From JAEZHK01 sp964575255 (lineage in GTDB: Bacteria > Bacillota > Clostridia > Christensenellales > Aristaeellaceae): 64,000 nt of DNA. Position numbers and translations under genes: made by a program. This document shows positions 17,404-26,198 of this stretch, piece after piece; the first letter of the stretch is position 1, and every line of letters starts with the position of its first letter. The notes beneath the pieces are model-generated. The model searched no databases and was not told the origin of the DNA. It saw only the letters and a list, made by a program, of their open reading frames with translations. The DNA is taken from positions 1-64,000 of the forward strand of contig CAZNPZ010000010.1 in NCBI GenBank assembly GCA_964575255.1. Direction: 5' to 3'.

Positions 17404-18360
17404 TCAGCCCGCGAGGTAGTATGCATCGTCCGGCAGCGCGCCGCCGACGGAAGCCGGCTCGGCGTCGAAGAGCGCCTGTAAATAGCCGGACACCGCGGCC
17501 TTCATGTCGTCCCCGGTAATGCACACGATGTTGCACGCGGGGATGGCCTTCGCGGCGATCGCCGCCTTGGGCACGATGCCGAGCGCCTCAATCCACGCGC
17601 CCGCCTCGTCCGGGTGCAGGTTGACGTACTCCGCGGACGCTGCGTACTGTTCCATGAATGCCTTCAACTGGTCGGGATGCTCTTCGGCGAACGCCTTTCG
17701 CACCGCCACGACGCCGGTGATCATCCGGCTGTTGGGGTCCGCCTTCGCCCACTCGTCGGACAAACTCAGCGCGACGCGCAAATTGGGGTTCTGCGCCATG
17801 ACGATCGTGACGTAGGGCTGCGGCAGCACGGCGAGCGTCGCCGTGCCCGCCGACAGTGCCGCCGCCACCTCGGTGGCCTCGGACTTGTACTCAACCGCCA
17901 GATCCTTCGCCGGGTCAAGCCCGTTCAGCTTCAAAACGTGGTTCAGCGCGTATTCCGGCGTTGTGCCCTTGCCGGTGGAATAGAGCGTCTTCCCGTTGAG
18001 GTCGGAAACGGTTTTCACCGTGTCCCCCGCTTCCACGACGTATAGAACGCCCAGCGTGTTGACCGCGGCGACTGAAAGGCCGCCCTTCGTCTTGTTCCAG
18101 AGGACGCTCGAAAGGTTGCAGGGGATCAGCGCGATGTCCACTTCGCCCTTCGCGATCATGGGCACGATCTCGTCCGCCGCGCCCGCGACGGTAAAACTGT
18201 ACGCGCCCTTCGCCTTGTCGTCCTCCATCAGCTTCACAAGCCCCATCGTGGTCGGACCTTTGAGGGACGCCACGCGCACCGGTACATCCACGGCCAGCGC
18301 CGCCTGCATGGAAAAAACGATCAGGACAGCCGCGGCCAGCAGCGAAGTAAATTTCTTCAT
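17404..18360 (-). CDS. ABC importer substrate-binding protein (NMT1/SsuA-like)
   Basis: 318 residues with a Sec signal peptide (MKKFTSLLAAAVLIVF, cleavage near ALA-VD). No lipobox Cys is present, which is unusual for a Firmicutes binding protein and suggests either release or a retained anchor. The fold is type II periplasmic: VRVASLKGPTTMGLVKLM, KGEVDIALIPCNLSSVLW, LNGKTLYSTGKGTTPEY and AALSAGTATLAVLPQPYV. ATG 18360 follows GAGGCGG by 9 bases. A promoter with TTGACA (18428-18423), 17 bases and TAAGAT (18405-18400) precedes it. The ligand cannot be read from sequence; no TPP riboswitch was seen, so thiamine has no support. Confidence 0.87.
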   Translation of the reverse strand: MKKFTSLLAAAVLIVFSMQAALAVDVPVRVASLKGPTTMGLVKLMEDDKAKGAYSFTVAGAADEIVPMIAKGEVDIALIPCNLSSVLWNKTKGGLSVAAVNTLGVLYVVEAGDTVKTVSDLNGKTLYSTGKGTTPEYALNHVLKLNGLDPAKDLAVEYKSEATEVAAALSAGTATLAVLPQPYVTIVMAQNPNLRVALSLSDEWAKADPNSRMITGVVAVRKAFAEEHPDQLKAFMEQYAASAEYVNLHPDEAGAWIEALGIVPKAAIAAKAIPACNIVCITGDDMKAAVSGYLQALFDAEPASVGGALPDDAYYLAG

Positions 18361-18399
18361 CGTGCAAATCCGCCTCATTTCTATGTTTCAGACATGTTC

Positions 18400-18428
18400 A
18401 TCTTATACCCTTTCGGCCCGGCTGTCAA
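18400..18428 (-). promoter_or_regulatory. Promoter of the NMT1-type importer operon
   Basis: Minus strand TTGACA, 17-base spacer, TAAGAT; about 40 bases upstream of the binding-protein start. Confidence 0.65.
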
Positions 18429-18527
18429 ACCGGATCGGCGCGTTTCTGCGGGCTGCCATCCAGAAACACCCCTGCCGCGCGCTGAAAGAATTTGCATTAT
18501 ACGGCACTTCCCTATTCACGGTTCATC

Positions 18528-18536
18528 TGGTATAAT
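18528..18536 (+). promoter_or_regulatory. Extended -10 promoter of the BMP-yuf operon
   Basis: TGGTATAAT gives TGn plus TATAAT (18531-18536), 57 bases before the BMP start. The -35 region (around TTCCCT) is poor. No PurR or CodY box was recognised. Confidence 0.6.
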
Positions 18537-18592
18537 GTATACAACCCCAAGCCCGCAGTGCGGGCAACATACATTTCAGGAGGTCAGCCGCT

Positions 18593-19666
18593 ATGAAGAA
18601 ACTCGTATCCCTGATTTTGGCGCTGGTTCTCAGCCTTGGTCTGTGCGCGGCCGCGCTTGCCGAGTCCTATGAGATCGGCATGATCACCGACATCGGCACC
18701 ATCGACGACAAGTCCTTCAACCAGGGCACCTGGGAGGCCATCAAGGCCTACGCGGAAGCCAACGGTAAGACCTACAACTACTATCAGCCTTCTGCCCAGT
18801 CCACGGATATCTACGTGGAGCGCATTGACCAGGCCGTCGCCGACGGCGCGAAGGTCATCGTGACGCCGGGCTACCTGTTTGAAGAGCCGATCTTCATCGC
18901 GCAGGACAAGTATCCGGACGTCCACTTCATCCTGATCGACGGCAACCCGCACAACGCGGATTACACCGAGTACCGCACCGAAAAGAACGCGGTGGGCATC
19001 GTGTTCGCCGAGGAGCAGTCGGGCTTCCTGGCCGGCTACGCGGCGGTCAAGGACGGCTACACCAAACTGGGCTTCATGGGCGGCATGGCGGTTCCGGCGG
19101 TCGTGCGTTTCGGCTACGGCTTCGTGCAGGGCGCCGACTACGCGGCCAAGGAAATGGGCCTGACCGACGTCACCATCAACTACAACTACACCGGCGGTTT
19201 CGCGGCCACGCCGGAGGCGCAGGCGATGGCGTCCTCCTGGTACAATGACGGCATCCAGGTGATCTTTGGCTGCGGCGGCGCGGTGGGCAACTCCGTTATG
19301 GCGGCTGCGGAAGCGGCCGGCGGCAAGGTCATCGGCGTCGACGTCGATCAGAGCAGCGAATCCGACACGGTCATCACCTCGGCCATGAAGGGCCTGGGCT
19401 CAGCCGTCACGAAGGCGTTGACCGCCTACTACGCGGACAGCTTCCCCGCCGGCGAAGCCTGGGTGCTTGGCGCGGACAAGGACGGCGTGGCGCTGCCGAT
19501 GGCGACCTCCAAGTTCAAGACTTTCACGCAGGCCGACTATGACGCGATCTTCGCGAAGCTGGCTTCCGGCGAAGTCGCGCCCAAGAAGGACACGGTGGAT
19601 GGCGCCGCCATCGCGAGCGCTGCGGAACTTGGCACCGAAATCGTCAAGGTCAACCTGATCGGGTAA
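18593..19666 (+). CDS. BMP-family nucleoside-binding protein
   Basis: 357 residues: signal peptide MKKLVSLILALVLSLGL then CAAALAE. The Cys at the end of the core could be a lipobox (SLGLC) with a poor context. The Med/BMP domain follows: GMITDIGTIDDKSFNQGTW, KVIVTPGYLFEEP, KNAVGIVFAEEQSGFLAGY, VIFGCGGAVGNSV and VIGVDVDQS. BMP proteins bind purine nucleosides for the YufOPQ/NupOPQ importers encoded next. AGGAGG precedes the ATG. A hairpin after the stop probably lowers transcription into the transporter genes. Confidence 0.92.
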   Translation: MKKLVSLILALVLSLGLCAAALAESYEIGMITDIGTIDDKSFNQGTWEAIKAYAEANGKTYNYYQPSAQSTDIYVERIDQAVADGAKVIVTPGYLFEEPIFIAQDKYPDVHFILIDGNPHNADYTEYRTEKNAVGIVFAEEQSGFLAGYAAVKDGYTKLGFMGGMAVPAVVRFGYGFVQGADYAAKEMGLTDVTINYNYTGGFAATPEAQAMASSWYNDGIQVIFGCGGAVGNSVMAAAEAAGGKVIGVDVDQSSESDTVITSAMKGLGSAVTKALTAYYADSFPAGEAWVLGADKDGVALPMATSKFKTFTQADYDAIFAKLASGEVAPKKDTVDGAAIASAAELGTEIVKVNLIG

Positions 19667-19685
19667 TTCCAATCCAGTAACAGAG

Positions 19686-19713
19686 CAGGGGCAGATTCAC
19701 GAATCTGCCCCTG
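19686..19713 (+). terminator. Intra-operon hairpin after the binding-protein gene
   Basis: CAGGGGCAGATTC pairs with GAATCTGCCCCTG around a two-base loop. No T run follows, so it is probably a leaky attenuator or an mRNA-stabilising stem that keeps binding protein in excess over permease. Confidence 0.65.
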
Positions 19714-19753
19714 CCGTTGAATCTATGGCGCGGCGTACGCCGCGCGGGGAGTG

Positions 19754-21286
19754 ATGGGTTTGGACTATGTCATTGAGATGATCGGCATCACCAAGGACTT
19801 CCCCGGCATTCGCGCCAACGATGATATCACGCTCCGGCTGATCCGGGGCGAGATTCACGCACTCCTGGGCGAGAACGGCGCGGGCAAGTCAACTTTGATG
19901 AGCGTACTCTTCGGCCTGTATCAGCCGGATGCCGGAGAGATCCGAAAAAACGGCCAGCCCATCCAGATCAAGAACCCCAACGACGCCAACCTCGCGGGCA
20001 TCGGCATGGTGCACCAGCACTTTAAACTGGTACACAACATGACGGTGCTGGAGAACATCATCCTGGGCGTCGAAACGGTGCAGCGCGGCGTCCTCAAGAT
20101 GGACGAGGCGCGCAAGAAGGTCGTGGCGCTGTCCGAACGGTATGGCCTTCGGATCGACCCGGACGCGAGAATCGAGGACACCACCGTCGGCATGCAGCAG
20201 CGCGTCGAAATTCTGAAGATGCTCTACCGCGAGAACGAGGTGCTGATCTTCGACGAGCCGACGGCGGTTCTGACGCCGCAGGAGATCGAGGAACTGATTG
20301 GCATCATTCGCGGCCTCGCGGCGGAAGGGAAATCGATCCTGTTCATCTCCCACAAGCTCAGCGAGATCAAGGAACTGGCCGGGCGGTGCACGGTGCTCCG
20401 GAAGGGCCGGTACATCGGCACGGTGGACGTGGCCTCGGTCACGAAAGAAGACCTCTCCGAGATGATGGTGGGTCGCAAGGTCAACTTCTCGATTGAAAAG
20501 GAAAAGGCCGCGCCGGGTGAGGCGGTTCTGACGCTCGAACATGTTTCGATGCGCGCGCGCCACCACCACAAGCTGCTCCTGGACGACGTCAGCTTCTCCG
20601 TGCGCCGGGGCGAGATCGTGACCATCGCCGGCATCGACGGCAACGGCCAGAGCGAACTGGTCTACGCGATCTCCGGCCTCGCGGGCATCGACGGCGGGCG
20701 CATCCTTCTGAATGGCGAGGACATCTCGAAGGCCCCGATCCGCCGGAGGAACGACCTGAAAATCTCGCACATCCCGGAGGATCGGCACAAGCACGGCCTG
20801 GTGCTGGACTTCTCGCTTTCGGAAAACCTCGTGCTCAAGAGCTACCATACGGACGAGTACCAGAAGCGCGGGTTCATCCGTTTCGACGCGGTGGAAAAGC
20901 ACGCGAAGGAACTGATCGAGCGCTTTGACATCCGCTCCGGTCAGGGTTCGCAGACCGTCGCTCGCAGCATGTCCGGCGGCAACCAGCAGAAGGCGATCGT
21001 CGCCAGGGAGATCAGCCTGACGCCCGACCTTCTGATCGCGGTTCAGCCGACGCGCGGCCTTGACGTGGGCGCGATTGAGTACATCCACAAACAACTTGTG
21101 GCCGCGCGCGACAGGGGCTGTGCGGTGCTCTTGATCTCTTTGGAACTGGATGAGGTCAAGTCGCTGTCCGATCAGATTTACGTGATCTTTGAGGGCCGGA
21201 TTGTGGCCGGGCTGGACCCGGAGGCCGCGTCCATCCAGGAAATCGGCCTGTACATGGCCGGTTCGAAAAGGGGGAGCGCCTCATGA
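19754..21286 (+). CDS. Nucleoside ABC importer ATPase, double domain (YufO/NupO-like)
   Basis: 510 residues with two fused nucleotide-binding domains. The first has Walker A GENGAGKSTL (about 39-48), a degenerate signature TVGMQQRVEIL, and Walker B LIFDEPTAVL. The second has a degenerate Walker A GIDGNGQSEL (about 294), signature SMSGGNQQKAIVARE, and LIAVQPTRGLDVGA. Degenerate sites in the second half are normal for this sugar/nucleoside class. ATG 19754 lies very close to GGGGAG; TTG 19760 is an alternative start. Overlaps the next gene by four bases. Confidence 0.94.
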   Translation: MGLDYVIEMIGITKDFPGIRANDDITLRLIRGEIHALLGENGAGKSTLMSVLFGLYQPDAGEIRKNGQPIQIKNPNDANLAGIGMVHQHFKLVHNMTVLENIILGVETVQRGVLKMDEARKKVVALSERYGLRIDPDARIEDTTVGMQQRVEILKMLYRENEVLIFDEPTAVLTPQEIEELIGIIRGLAAEGKSILFISHKLSEIKELAGRCTVLRKGRYIGTVDVASVTKEDLSEMMVGRKVNFSIEKEKAAPGEAVLTLEHVSMRARHHHKLLLDDVSFSVRRGEIVTIAGIDGNGQSELVYAISGLAGIDGGRILLNGEDISKAPIRRRNDLKISHIPEDRHKHGLVLDFSLSENLVLKSYHTDEYQKRGFIRFDAVEKHAKELIERFDIRSGQGSQTVARSMSGGNQQKAIVAREISLTPDLLIAVQPTRGLDVGAIEYIHKQLVAARDRGCAVLLISLELDEVKSLSDQIYVIFEGRIVAGLDPEAASIQEIGLYMAGSKRGSAS

Positions 21287-22404
21287 AGAAACAGGGCCTG
21301 AGAAACGCTTCGGCCTCGCTGATCGCGATCCTGGCGGGGCTTCTGGCCGGGTTTGTGATCCTTTTGATCACGAAGCCGGAGAGCGCCTTCGCGGGGCTGA
21401 TCATCATTTTGAAGGGCGGCTTCAACAACGGCATGAAGGGGCTGGGCCAGGTACTGTACCTGGCGACGCCGCTGATCATGACCGGCCTGTCGGTGGGCTT
21501 CGCGTTCCGGACGGGTCTTTTCAACATCGGCGCGCCGGGGCAGCTGATGGTGGGTGGCGCAATGTCGGTGTGGGTGGGCTGTACGTGGACATTCCTGCCC
21601 GGCGGCCTCCACTGGATCGTGGCGCTTCTGATGGGCATGCTGGCGGGCGGCATCTGGGGCTTCGTACCCGGCTTCTTCAAGGCGCTGCTCAACGTCAACG
21701 AGGTCATCGCGTCGATCATGATGAACTACATCGGCATGTACGGCATGAACTTCCTGATCCGCGGCTCGGTGATCTTCGACTCCACCAAAAACCAGACCCA
21801 CAACGTCGCGACGACCGCCATCCTCCCCAAGGCCGGGCTGGACAGGATTTTTTACAACCTCACCGGCAAGTATGTGGACGTATCGAGCGTCAACGCGGGG
21901 ATCCTGGTCGCGATCGTGCTCGCGGTCGTGATGTATGTGCTGCTGAACAAGACCACCTTCGGCTATGAGCTGCGCGCCTGCGGGTTCAACAAGAACGCCG
22001 CGCGGTACGCGGGCATCAGCGAAAAGCGCACGATCATCCTTTCGATGGTGCTGGCGGGCGCGCTGGCGGGCACGGCAGGGGCGCTGATGTACCTCGCGCC
22101 GTCCAGCGGCATGCACATCCATGTGGAGGAAGTCCTGTCCGCGCAGGGGTTCAACGGCATCCCGGTGGCGCTATTGGGCCTTTCCAACCCGATTGGCATC
22201 ATCTTCTCGGCGCTGTTCGTCGCCTACATTTCGGTGGGCGGGTCGTACCTGCAGAGCCTCAAGTTCATGCAGGAAGTCATCGACATCATCATTGCGATGG
22301 TCATCTACTTCAGCGCGTTTTCACTGCTGGTGCGCGACCTGATCGGGCGCGCGGGGCAGAAGCGGGCGCGTCGCGGCGCGGGCGCCGGGAGGGAGGGCGC
22401 GTAA
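21283..22404 (+). CDS. Nucleoside ABC importer permease 1 (YufP/NupP-like)
   Basis: 373 residues, BPD_transp_2 class, with about ten hydrophobic segments. Typical blocks are ATPLIMTGLSVGFAFRTGLFNIG, split here as GLSVGFAFRTG and LFNIGAPGQ, then LNVNEVIASIMMNYI, and FGYELRACGFNKNAARYAG near the coupling loop. The C-terminus is basic (GRAGQKRARRGAG). The last base of the stop is shared with the start of the second permease. Confidence 0.94.
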   Translation: MKKQGLRNASASLIAILAGLLAGFVILLITKPESAFAGLIIILKGGFNNGMKGLGQVLYLATPLIMTGLSVGFAFRTGLFNIGAPGQLMVGGAMSVWVGCTWTFLPGGLHWIVALLMGMLAGGIWGFVPGFFKALLNVNEVIASIMMNYIGMYGMNFLIRGSVIFDSTKNQTHNVATTAILPKAGLDRIFYNLTGKYVDVSSVNAGILVAIVLAVVMYVLLNKTTFGYELRACGFNKNAARYAGISEKRTIILSMVLAGALAGTAGALMYLAPSSGMHIHVEEVLSAQGFNGIPVALLGLSNPIGIIFSALFVAYISVGGSYLQSLKFMQEVIDIIIAMVIYFSAFSLLVRDLIGRAGQKRARRGAGAGREGA

Positions 22405-23363
22405 TGGATACGATCTTCTTTCTGTTCCAGCAGATGATGTTCTTCTCGATCCCGCTTCTGATCGTGGCGCTGGGCGGCATGTTCTCCGAGCGCAGCGGCG
22501 TGGTCAACATCGCGCTCGAAGGCATCATGGTGATGGGCGCGTTCGCGTCGATCTTCTTTCTGAACCTCACCCAGTCGTTCATGAGCGGGCAGGGGCAGCT
22601 TTTGCTCGCGATCCTGATCGCTGCCGCGGCGGGGATGGCCTTCTCGTTCCTCCACGCCTACGCGGCGGTTTCGCTTCGGTCTGACCAGACGATCTCCGGC
22701 ACCGCGCTCAACATGTTCGCGCCCGCGTTCGCGATCTACATGGCGCGCTCGCTGCAATCGAACGGCGTCCAGCAGATCCAGTTCACCAACACCTTCTACA
22801 TCCAGAAGGTGCCTGGTCTCGGCGACATCCCGGTTCTGGGGCCGCTCCTGTTCCAGAACTGTTACATCACGACCTACGTGGGGCTGATCATTCTCGCGGC
22901 GGCGGCATTTGTCCTCTACAAGACCAAGTTTGGCCTCCGGCTCCGCGCGTGCGGCGAGCACCCGCAGGCGGCGGACAGCGTCGGCGTCAACGTGTACAGG
23001 ATCCGCTACGCGGGCGTTCTGATCTCCGGCGCGCTGGCGGGGCTGGGCGGACTGGTGTTCGTCGTGCCGACTTCCACCAACTTCAACGCGACGGTGGCCG
23101 GTTATGGCTTCCTGGCGCTGGCGGTTCTGATCTTCGGGCAGTGGAAGCCGCTGCGCATCCTTTGGTCGGCGCTGTTCTTTGGGCTGATGAAGACCATCGC
23201 CGCCGCGTATTCGGGCATCCCGATCCTCCAGAGTCTCAAGATTTCCTCCGACATCTACAAGATGATCCCCTACATCGCGACCCTGATCGTGCTGGCATTC
23301 ACCAGCGCCAAGTCTCAGGCGCCGCGCGCGAGCGGCGTCCCCTATGATAAGAGTACGCGCTGA
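22404..23363 (+). CDS. Nucleoside ABC importer permease 2 (YufQ/NupQ-like)
   Basis: 319 residues, the smaller BPD_transp_2 subunit. Marks are LGGMFSERSGVVNIALEGIM, SLRSDQTISGTALNMFAPA, FGLRLRACGEHPQAADSVG (coupling loop) and GYGFLALAVLIFGQWKP. About eight to nine membrane segments. It ends the importer operon; a 300-base structured repeat follows before rpiB. Confidence 0.94.
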   Translation: MDTIFFLFQQMMFFSIPLLIVALGGMFSERSGVVNIALEGIMVMGAFASIFFLNLTQSFMSGQGQLLLAILIAAAAGMAFSFLHAYAAVSLRSDQTISGTALNMFAPAFAIYMARSLQSNGVQQIQFTNTFYIQKVPGLGDIPVLGPLLFQNCYITTYVGLIILAAAAFVLYKTKFGLRLRACGEHPQAADSVGVNVYRIRYAGVLISGALAGLGGLVFVVPTSTNFNATVAGYGFLALAVLIFGQWKPLRILWSALFFGLMKTIAAAYSGIPILQSLKISSDIYKMIPYIATLIVLAFTSAKSQAPRASGVPYDKSTR

Positions 23364-23650
23364 CGCGTGGCAAAGAAAATCCACTTCGCGGCTTTTCTTT
23401 GCGGGCATTTGAAATCCGCTGACGCGGCTTTCAAATGCGTAGGTGGCGCAGCCGGTTTCCTAAAACGCTTGCGGGCGTTTCCGTGCTGAAACCGGATCGG
23501 GCATGCTTTCCCCGTCGGCCGGGCAAGCTCGGCCTTTGGGGGAAAGCCAAATCCGCCGCGCAGGTCGCCGGATTTGGTTGAATGTCGAAAGGGCTTCGGC
23601 CCTCTCGACGCTCTCCCATAATTGTGGGATGATCCCCCTTGACCCCGCAC
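23364..23650 (+). repeat. Structured intergenic repeat family, copy A
   Basis: Fills the 309-base gap between yufQ and rpiB. It shares blocks with copies B (59.7-60.0 kb, inverted) and C (61.8-62.06 kb): CTTTTCTTTG, ACGCTTGCGGGCGTTT, TTTCCCCGTCGGCCGGGCA, GCTCGGCCTTTGGGGGAAAG and CCAAATCC...GGATTTGG. Nested inverted repeats recur: AAAGAAAA/TTTTCTTT, ACGC/GCGT, CCAAATCCG/CGGATTTGG (23547-23577), and AGGGC/GCCCT. No open frame is conserved across copies. Confidence 0.85.
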
Positions 23651-23672
23651 AAAATGAGAAAAGGTGATTGAA

Positions 23673-24128
23673 ATGAAAATCGCGCTCGCATCCGACCACG
23701 CGGCGGCGGAACTCCGGGAAATCACGAAAAAACATCTGGAAGACCGCGGGTTTGAGCCGGTGGTCTACGACACGCTGGAACCCCGGCCCACCGACGATTA
23801 CCCGGTCTACGCCGACCTCGCAACCCAGGCCGTCGCGCGCGGGGACTGCGAACTGGGTATCCTGATCTGTGGTACCGGCATCGGCATGAGCCTCGCCGCC
23901 AACAAAGTAAAGGGCATCCGCGCGGCGGTGTGCTCCGAGCCCTACAGCGCCAAGATGGCACGCACTCACAACAACTGCAACATCCTCTGTTTCGGGGCGC
24001 GGGTGGTGGGCAGTGAACTGGCCAAGATGATCGTAGACACGTTCCTCGACGCCTCGTTTGAGGGCGGGCGGCACCAGCGCCGGGTCGACATGATCATGAA
24101 GATCGAAAAGGACGGCCAACTGGAGTAA
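23673..24128 (+). CDS. rpiB: Ribose-5-phosphate isomerase B
   Basis: 151 residues, RpiB/LacA/LacB family, interconverting ribulose-5-P and ribose-5-P. Visible: MKIALASDHAAAELR, the catalytic Cys in GILICGTGIGMSLAANK, GIRAAVCSEPYSAKMAR, HNNCNILCFGAR, and FEGGRHQRRV (phosphate-binding Arg). ATG 23673 has AAGGTGA about 6 bases upstream. Its place after a nucleoside importer suggests pentose salvage, but allose-6-P isomerase activity is also possible in this family. Confidence 0.93.
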   Translation: MKIALASDHAAAELREITKKHLEDRGFEPVVYDTLEPRPTDDYPVYADLATQAVARGDCELGILICGTGIGMSLAANKVKGIRAAVCSEPYSAKMARTHNNCNILCFGARVVGSELAKMIVDTFLDASFEGGRHQRRVDMIMKIEKDGQLE

Positions 24129-24134
24129 CACGAC

Positions 24135-24161
24135 GCGCCGCGGGCATTTTGCCCGCGGCGC
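24135..24161 (+). terminator. Terminator after rpiB
   Basis: GCGCCGCGGGC pairs with GCCCGCGGCGC around ATTTT. Convergent with the DUF4363 gene, so it may serve both strands. Confidence 0.75.
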
Positions 24162-24174
24162 ATCTCTATAATCA

Positions 24175-24558
24175 CTATAGCACATTGCCCCAGCGAACCT
24201 GTTCCTGATTTAAAATGTGCCGGAGACTTTCCTGCAAAAGCGCCATCGACTTGTAGAAATCGTCCAGCTGATCGCGCTCCAGGTTGACGCCCGCCTCCAC
24301 ATAGCGGTCGACCACCGTATGCATCTCGTCGTGGGAGATCAGCATTTCCATGAAAGGCCGGAATTGTTCCCAGACCGTGGCCAACTGCGTCATTTTCTCC
24401 TTCGCGGGATCGGTTTTGCCCTGATCGACCAGTGCCTGCGCCTCCATGGAGAACGTTTCCATCTCCCCCACCACGTGGCTGACCAGAATCAGGCTTGTAA
24501 TCCCGAACGCGATGGATACCGCCGCCACCACGAGAACCCCAATCAGCTTTTTGCGCAT
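24175..24558 (-). CDS. DUF4363-family membrane protein
   Basis: 127 residues: one N-terminal membrane segment (LIGVLVVAAVSIAFGITSL) and a helical extracytoplasmic part (EKMTQLATVWEQFRPFMEML, then LDDFYKSMALLQESLRHI). DUF4363 proteins are commonly encoded beside DUF421 proteins in sporulating and related Firmicutes. The same pairing is seen here, with the stop and start codons of the two genes overlapping by one base. Function unknown. Confidence 0.85.
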   Translation of the reverse strand: MRKKLIGVLVVAAVSIAFGITSLILVSHVVGEMETFSMEAQALVDQGKTDPAKEKMTQLATVWEQFRPFMEMLISHDEMHTVVDRYVEAGVNLERDQLDDFYKSMALLQESLRHILNQEQVRWGNVL

Positions 24559-25280
24559 TACCAGACGACCTCCGCGTCGGTCAGCGCCTTGATGTGCAGG
24601 ATGCTGCCGCGCATGTCCTGCACGTGCATGCCTCCCTCAGTGTCCAGGCTCGCGATCAGCACATCGGAGAACGCAAGCGCGTAGTGACTCAGCAATTCTT
24701 TCAGCCAGGCCTCGTCTTTCCCGGACATCGACAGATTGTGTTTCTGCAGCCTTCCGTTTTCAATCAGAACCAGCGGCAGACCCTCGTAGCCCGGTTTCAG
24801 GTTCAGGTCTTCCGGCGTCACGTTGCGCTTGACCGAGTGTGGAAAGGCGGTGATGTTGCCGTCCGTCTCAACGATGGCGGTGCCGCAGCTGGATGGGTCG
24901 AGGAGCCCCGCTTCCCGAAGACCCTCCTGAAGATCCGAAAGGCTCATGCACAGCCGGTTCAATTCCGCGCGGTCGATGATCCCGCGGTTTACGATCACCG
25001 AGGGTTTACCGGAGATAAACGCGCGAACGCGATCGCTTTTCATGCAGACGAGGGTCAGCGCGCCGTTCACCACGTACAGTGCGAGGATTGGCAAGACGCC
25101 GCTGAACAGCGGGGTGGAGATTTCCGCCATCGGCACCGCCAGGAGGTCCGCCACCATGATCGCCAGCGCGAACTCATAGGGTTGAAACTGCCCCAGCTGG
25201 TGTTTTCCGGTCGCGCGCATGGTCGCGACCATAACCAGATACAGGATGATTGCGCGGATAAAAACGGTCAGCAAGCGCAT
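24558..25280 (-). CDS. DUF421 (YetF-like) membrane protein
   Basis: 240 residues with three N-terminal membrane segments: LLTVFIRAIILYLVMVATMR, QPYEFALAIMVADLLAVPM and LFSGVLPILALYVVNGALTL. A cytoplasmic DUF421 domain follows, with GKPSVIVNRGIIDRAELNRL, LSDLQEGLREAG and the C-terminal LPLVLIENGRL. ATG 25280 is fixed by CCAAGGAGGGG just upstream. The family is linked to spore or envelope physiology in Bacillus, but the mechanism is unknown. Confidence 0.9.
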   Translation of the reverse strand: MRLLTVFIRAIILYLVMVATMRATGKHQLGQFQPYEFALAIMVADLLAVPMAEISTPLFSGVLPILALYVVNGALTLVCMKSDRVRAFISGKPSVIVNRGIIDRAELNRLCMSLSDLQEGLREAGLLDPSSCGTAIVETDGNITAFPHSVKRNVTPEDLNLKPGYEGLPLVLIENGRLQKHNLSMSGKDEAWLKELLSHYALAFSDVLIASLDTEGGMHVQDMRGSILHIKALTDAEVVW

Positions 25281-25448
25281 CCCCCTCCTTGGTACATTCT
25301 GCGCCGGATGCGGCAGAATCCATACAATTTTCGGAACTTTTGGCGCTGCGCTTGCTTTTTGCATGGAAATGGGGCAAACTGTCGTTGGGCGGCAAGAATA
25401 CCGTTTGACCGTCATACACTTGAATGCGAAGGAAATGAGGTGTATCGC

Positions 25449-26075
25449 ATGCCATTATTTCAGGATTTCGGGAAGCGCGTGTCCGAAGTGGCCAAGAACG
25501 TCGGTCAGAAGACCGCCGAGGCCACGGAGGTCGCCCGGCTGAACAATCGGATCGCCGGTAAAGAAGCCGAGATCGAGCAGCTGCTTTTGCAGATCGGCAA
25601 GGCGTACTACTCGATGCGGGGCGCAGGCGGCGCGTTTGAGGCGGCCGACATGTTCTGCCAGAAGGTCAAGTCCCTGGAGGAAGAATGCGCCGCGATGCGC
25701 AATGAGATCGACGCGCTGCGCCACCAGAGTCGCTGCCCCAACTGCGGCGGCGTTCAGCCCGTCGAGGCCAGCTTCTGCGCCAGCTGCGGCACCAAACTTC
25801 CCAAGCCCGTCAAGCCCGAACCCACGCCGGAGCCAGAGCCCGCGCCGGAACCCGAAACCGCGCCGGAATCCGAACCGGAGCCGGATGTGACCACCGAGCC
25901 GGAACTGCCCAGCTCCATGACCGCCGGCAGCGCGGAGATCATCTGGCCCGCGCCCGCGCACGTCGCGGAAGCCCCGGCGGAGACCGCGCCAGCGGATGAA
26001 GCCCCGACGGAAACCGCGCCCGCGGATGAAGCCCCGACGGAGACAGCGCCCGCGCCGGAGGAAACCAAGGAGTAG
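25449..26075 (+). CDS. Coiled-coil zinc-ribbon protein with acidic Pro-rich tail
   Basis: 208 residues. The first 100 are helical (RLNNRIAGKEAEIEQLLLQI, then KSLEEECAAMRNEIDAL). A zinc ribbon follows, CPNCGG-x10-CASCGTKL. The rest is a Pro/Glu/Ala tail, ending in copies of ADEAPTETAP encoded by a 30-base direct repeat at about 25990-26050. No membrane segment. Such ribbon proteins are common and unassigned in Clostridia. ATG 25449 has GAGGTG nearby. Confidence 0.82.
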   Translation: MPLFQDFGKRVSEVAKNVGQKTAEATEVARLNNRIAGKEAEIEQLLLQIGKAYYSMRGAGGAFEAADMFCQKVKSLEEECAAMRNEIDALRHQSRCPNCGGVQPVEASFCASCGTKLPKPVKPEPTPEPEPAPEPETAPESEPEPDVTTEPELPSSMTAGSAEIIWPAPAHVAEAPAETAPADEAPTETAPADEAPTETAPAPEETKE

Positions 26076-26139
26076 GCGCGTCGAATCTCCGCGCAGGGAA
26101 AGGCGCGGCTTCAGGATGCTCCTGTTTCATCATCAGAAG

Positions 26140-26162
26140 GACGCCCGCGCGGGCGTCTTTTT
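26140..26162 (+). terminator. Rho-independent terminator
   Basis: GACGCCCGC/GCGGGCGTC with essentially no loop, then TTTTT; 64 bases after the zinc-ribbon gene. Confidence 0.8.
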
Positions 26163-26198
26163 GTGCGATAAAATTTACATTTGCTCCGGTCGCCACAT

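Noticed and set aside
16079..18360. Thiamine-precursor importer (ThiXYZ)
   Set aside because: The NMT1-like fold allows it, but no TPP riboswitch or thiamine genes are near, so no substrate was assigned.
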